From assembly GCA_026874595.1 (NCBI GenBank), contig CM049307.1, positions 20,003,079 to 20,067,078 on the forward strand: a DNA stretch of 64,000 nt, written 5' to 3'. This document shows positions 59,553 to 64,000 of the stretch, piece after piece; position 1 is the first letter of the stretch, and the number at the start of each line of letters is the position of its first letter. Source of the stretch: Sipunculus nudus. Taxonomy: Eukaryota > Annelida > Sipuncula > Golfingiida > Sipunculidae. Under the pieces are notes generated by a model. The model worked only from the letters and a program-made list of their open reading frames with translations. It was not told the DNA's origin and did no database searches. The translations under genes and the position numbers were made by a program.

Positions 59553-62500
59553 TATTGCATGACCTAACATGGCAGATACTGAGGTGGATTCCAAGCCGTC
59601 CCCATCATGGGCTGACTTCAGGAGTAAGCGGACGGAAGCTGTGCCGAAGCACACGCTGTTTGGTTCTTCCCTTGAGATAAAAGATCAGAAGGAACTTGAT
59701 GATATCATGAGGATGGACATGGATGCATATGAAAAGGAACAGTCTGTCAAGAAACAGAAAGCCAGACCACGTGATGTTGACCCATATGTTAAGGCCAGGA
59801 TGCCAGGTAAAGATTGTTAAGATGTATAGGTGTTTATAAGTAATTTGCAGAGACCACTGTACCTGAAAGCAAATGCTGTATGCTGTGTATTTTCATTGTA
59901 TATATTTATACTTAGGAGGGTGAGAGCATATTAAGCTTAGTCATAAGGCTCTATTAATTTTGAAGTTAAATCTTTTGTTTTTCCTCTCTGGGATTCAGCC
60001 AAGTGTTTAAATTTCCTTTTGTCAGACTTCAGTTCAGGTATAACTGGCAATAGCAAGCTGTAGCACTGACAGGCCTAACCCACAGATTAACACAAAATCA
60101 ATTCATTAACTATACATTTACATTTTCTGCAACAATATTTATCTTATTGTCATCTTCAGCTCATATATACTTTTTATTTAAACTAGTCATGAGGTTTAGG
60201 ATTCCTTTCAGTATGAAGACTTTACATAAATATCCAAAAGGTTTATCTATCATCAAGCTAGCCATTATAACCTGGTCTGCAAATTAAAAAGAAAACTGGC
60301 TTGAATGTTTATCAATACACCCTGGTGCATGTTGAAAAGGATCTCATTTTGATTTGGAGTTAAATTAAACATGAGATTAATGTTTTACAGGGGATGAAAC
60401 ATTGACACAGAGCAGAAGACAGCTGATTGAGCAGAAAAGCAGGATGGACCAGGCTACCCAGGAATTTCAGTTAATGGATGAAGATGCTCGGTATTTCCGA
60501 GCATCACCAGTGAGGGCCTCACCAAAGGTTCCACCAGTCAGAAAACACAGGTGGCAGCACACCGAAGATGACCTACAGCATTCAGGGTCCATTAACAATG
60601 TTGGTCTTCATATGTATAGAAACTATAACAGAGACTTGCATCGTCAGTTACCGCCTGTTCACCAGTACTCTCTCATCGGGGATATCCTCAGGCCTGGGAT
60701 GGAGTTTAGTGAAGGTGACAGGCAGAACAGACAAGCTGTTGTAGATGGAAGCTACAAAGTTGATCGCAGAGGGAGATCCCACAGGGCAGCAGCTCCACAC
60801 AATCCTCCGTCACAGACAGATTTACCTAAAAGTGCCATATACCTCCCACCTAATATCAAGCACTTGTTTGGAAGTACAGTTTGTGATGCTGTCTTAGCAG
60901 ATGCAGCAAAGGTAGAAAACACAATAGCTGAGCAAAAGCGTTTGCAGGCTCAGCATAAAACCCAAAGACCAACCCCTGCACGAGAAGCAGTTAAAGATGA
61001 CATTGATCCTGCCTATCAGTCTCTTGGGAATGCTCTTCGTCAGAACATCTGTCCGGGGTATTCTGTTAATCACAAACGCAGCATTGCAAAGACTGTTTAC
61101 ACAGATGAAGTCCACAAGAAACGTGTCCCTGATCCTGAGGAATTCAGATATCAACGGGATGAACTGAGTGAGTATAATTTAGATTTAAATTTCTTTTTAA
61201 ATTTTCCAATTTGTATCTTTTCTTTCCACTTTACCCAAAGAATTAGTAATATGATATTCAACAGAAAGTAATTGTACTAGGAATCAAAGATATATAATAG
61301 ATAAGCACTGGTAATGATCTTATGGTCCAGAAGAAAGACATTGTAGTTCATAGGACTGTAATAATAGTTTTTCTGGCTTCCATCAGATGGCAGCTCATGT
61401 AGCATTTACCATAAAAATTGTTTATTGCTAGCTCTTTTTTTTTAAATAAATCTTTTTGGTTCAGTATTTTATATATAAATTTAATTTTTTCCCCACCTCT
61501 TTCTCTCTGTTTAATCGATTCATTAATTTATATGGAAGTGTCTCAGTTACATAGACTAGGAGCATGTCCAAAACCAAACGGTAGGGGTGGGGGAAGGGGG
61601 GGATTATCTGTGTGAGGAGATGATAAAACTGTTGTAATGCATGAATGTACAAATTACAGTACACAGTACTGTCAGGTGACCACTGGCAAGATAGAGCCCC
61701 AGAAATATTTTTGCTGGTTTTATTAAAACAATTGGCCACACAAGCAGCGGCAAGCTTGTTCTTCATTCATCCAAGCTGTTTTATCAAGGTGACTGGCTCT
61801 AGAACTAATGGAATTAAACCAACACACACATATATATATCAACTGGTCATCCACTTAGAATATGTCTGACAAAATTTAACATTTCTAACAAACATCTCTC
61901 ATAAGTGATTTCGCAAATATTTGTTTCATGTACTTTTAGTTCTTCCTCCATTTTACATTGTAATGTTATGTGTACAACACAGCAGATATTGATAATACTG
62001 CAGCATTCTTTACAGGTTAATTCTGTCTGAGTATTATATCAGTACAAATAAGCCCCTCTCTGTATCCGTCTAACACTTAACACTCTATCTTTTCAGGTAC
62101 TTGGGCCGAACAAAATGTTCTCAGAGAGCGTGTTAAAAAGGCATGGGATCTCTATCTGGCTGAAGCTATACCCAAATAAAAGAAAAAGAAAGCATATCCA
62201 AGATTATAAACTCTCAAGGGCCTAATGACTGTTATCTAATGGACTGTTACTCTATAGCTATAAAACATTTGCAGTATTATCCTTTGTTTATGCATACCAG
62301 ATGATATTATATTAAATTTAAACCCTTAGATATATATATCTATATCTAGATATTTTGAAATAAACTAGATCTAGAAACTAGTGATAGTTACTTCTTTTTC
62401 TGGCCAGGTGCATGGAATGAGCATAATGTTTTATACAACCGCATGAAGCGAGGTTGGAATGAGTACTTGGAATCGTTACCAAAATTGGCGGCCAACTGGG

Positions 62501-62748
62501 ATCGGGATGCCAAAAGACCACCCCCTTCTAAGCCACCTCCTGCACCAAAGAGTAAATCACGACCCAAGAAACCACAACCCACAGCACAGACCGTTAATAA
62601 GGATGATGTTGTGTTTGAGGATATTGAGTTCAAAACACCACCGTTAACTCCCCCACCAGCCAAATCACCAACACCACCACCACGCAAGCCTTCTTACACT
62701 AGGGATGATGCTTTTTGGAAGTTTTATGATCAAGCACTTCCTTCTTGA
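59553..62748 (+). CDS. Unrecognised host gene with alternative terminal exons
   Basis: Coding exons are 59569-59806 (ATG after acceptor 59552) and 60391-61167, then either 62097-62179 or 62408-62748. All junctions have GT/AG borders and compatible phase. The products would be 365 or 451 residues. The protein is hydrophilic with no signal peptide or membrane segment. It contains PKHTLFGSSLEIKDQKEL near residue 24, a basic Q/R-rich middle, IYLPPNIKHLFGS, and a proline-rich tail in the longer form (PPLTPPPAKSPTPPP). I do not recognise the family. Polyadenylation signals AATAAA follow both ends (about 62361 and 62751). An upstream non-coding exon is implied by the acceptor; an X-box-like site at 54789 raises, but does not prove, a ciliary role. 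Confidence 0.8.
62097..62179 (+). CDS. Alternative terminal exon a (short form)
   Basis: Preceded by TCTTTTCAG, entering in phase 1. It encodes TWAEQNVLRERVKKAWDLYL and ends EAIPK then TAA. Homologous to the next exon. Confidence 0.75.
62408..62748 (+). CDS. Alternative terminal exon b (long form)
   Basis: Preceded by TCTGGCCAG, also entering in phase 1. It encodes AWNEHNVLYNRMKRGWNEYL, then a lysine/proline-rich stretch ending DDAFWKFYDQALPS and TGA. AATAAA follows within 5 bp of the stop. Confidence 0.78.
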
Positions 62749-62759
62749 GAATAAATCTG

Positions 62760-63715
62760 TGCTCAATGACTGCACAAAGTGCATGTATTTATTGTATTCA
62801 CAGTGGAATCACCCACTTACAGACACCTGCATTTTCTTTCATAATGTTGAGGTGTCCCAATTGGAAAAGTAACATACGTCTGAGTGTACTTGTCAATGGA
62901 CCACTTTGAGTGTGTATGACAAAGAGGTGTCCCTATAAGGTAGATGTCCACAAATGGAGGCTCCCGTATATATATAATCGGTAAGTTATGTTTATAGGTA
63001 AGCTGTTTTCGTATTTATTGGAGCATGTTGCTGTGCTCTATAACACAGTGAGCTTTATGATGGCTTCACACAGAGTATGGTACATGTTGAGCAGCCTTGA
63101 GGACTTATGATTCAGCTGTGCAAGTCTGTACACTTGATGGGTGGAATGTGTTGTCTGTTTCCTGCCATATAAGCTGCATCAATATTGTATGCAAATGCAG
63201 TGTGACAGTGTTTGGTAATGAGCTTGAGTATCAATAACTCAATCTAGCATGTGGATCAGTTCAGATACAGTGTTGAGATCCAAATTGCGCATGACCACAC
63301 AGCTGAGATCCATGTTATGTATAGTTGCTAGCACATGCGTTGAGATCCATAATTAGTATGTAATTTATACCGTTTCATGCTGGACATCCGGTAGTAAGTA
63401 CACTGTTTGTGATAAGTGTGCAGATGTGTTGGGGCAATGTTGAATCCCTGACAGTCACACTGTAAAGATTTTAATGCCAATGCATATGAGCACTTGGTCA
63501 GTATGTGCTAATAGATTTCTGAACATTAAAAGAGCTGTCATTTCTAGTCACATTATGTATAGAAGCATATCACCAGTTCTTAGAATTGAACAAGTATGCA
63601 GGAATTTTGCCTGGGTATATGTAGGACAGGTTTTTCAATGGGCTGAGTTGACAAGACCCAAGTTCACTGGCATAGAATCTCATAGAAGGTGCTGTGATTG
63701 ACTCTTCGAATATCT
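62760..63715. other. Intergenic, no supported gene
   Basis: Begins with a segment starting CAGTGGAATCACCCACTTAC that may be the end of a dispersed repeat, then non-coding sequence up to the minisatellite. Confidence 0.45.
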
Positions 63716-63727
63716 AGATCTGTATCT

Positions 63728-64000
63728 AGAACCACTGTGTGAGGAGCATCAGCTGTAGTGTGTACGATCCATATATAGAACCACGGTGTTAGGAGCATCA
63801 GCTGTAGTGTGTACGATCCGTATATAAGAACCACTGTGTGAGAAGCATCAGCTGTAGTGTGTACGATCTGTATATAGAACCACTGTGTTAGGAGCATCAG
63901 CTGTAGTGTGTACGATCCGTATATAGAACCACTGTGTGAGGAGCATCAGCTGTAGTGTGTACGATCTGTATATAGAACCACTGTGTGAGAAGCATCAGCT
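63728..64000. repeat. 49-bp minisatellite, at least 5.5 units, runs off the window
   Basis: Units starting AGAACCACTGTGTGAGGAGC begin at 63728, 63777, 63827, 63876, 63925 and 63974. Variation is confined mainly to GAGGAGC/TTAGGAGC/GAGAAGC and to CGATCC versus CGATCT. Confidence 0.95.

Noticed and set aside
60894-61154. Minus-strand frame opposite the second coding exon
   Set aside because: Shadow of the well-supported + exon 60391-61167.
62388-62687. Minus-strand glycine-rich frame
   Set aside because: It is the antisense shadow of the proline/lysine-rich terminal exon b of the host gene.

Overview
The window is eukaryotic and almost certainly from a marine invertebrate. It is AT-rich, real exons are short and bounded by GT/AG splice sites, long (TA)n and (CA)n tracts are frequent, and most recognisable coding sequence belongs to transposable elements. 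The element mix (split-direct-repeat tyrosine-recombinase retrotransposon, FLYWCH-bearing MULE, P-type DNA transposon, SWIM/YqaJ nuclease-like multigene remnants, and a (GGAC)n repeat ending in a short foldback) would fit a lophotrochozoan such as a mollusc. That assignment is inference; nothing here fixes the species.

Layout. 1-9.6 kb: intergenic sequence with a DDE-transposase-like fragment, a 30-bp minisatellite split by a LINE 3' end, and decayed SWIM and YqaJ exons. 10.0-14.95 kb: a nearly full-length Ngaro/DIRS-type retrotransposon with A1-gag-RT-RNaseH-YR-B1-A2-B2 architecture, broken by several lesions. 15.0-31.2 kb: two tandem copies of a SWIM-zinc-finger/YqaJ-type gene, both pseudogenes. 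Copy 1 is split by a 10.6-kb Mutator-like element with 9-bp target duplication, terminal inverted repeats and an eight-exon-scale FLYWCH-MULE transposase gene. A solo LTR lies between the copies and a second solo LTR of the same family lies at 33-34 kb. 36.2-37.6 kb: a 1.4-kb inverted-repeat element built on four exact 280-bp tandem units. 38.9-46.1 kb: a 7.2-kb P-type element with an 8-bp target duplication (7/8 match), a P-like transposase exon on + and a PIF1-like helicase exon on -, with two further elements nested in its right inverted repeat. 46.1-53.6 kb: AT-rich sequence with microsatellites and no supported gene. 53.6-59.3 kb: several MITEs, a G-run minisatellite and a 5'-truncated LINE.

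The only gene that looks intact and host-like is at 59.55-62.75 kb on +. It encodes an unrecognised 365- or 451-residue protein and has two homologous, same-phase alternative terminal exons. A GC-richer promoter-like block with a TATA box, an RFX X-box-like site and a strong splice donor at about 54.8 kb could be its first exon, in which case the MITE/LINE cluster is its first intron.

The main story of the window is nested transposition whose order can be read from target duplications and from comparison with uninterrupted paralogous copies.
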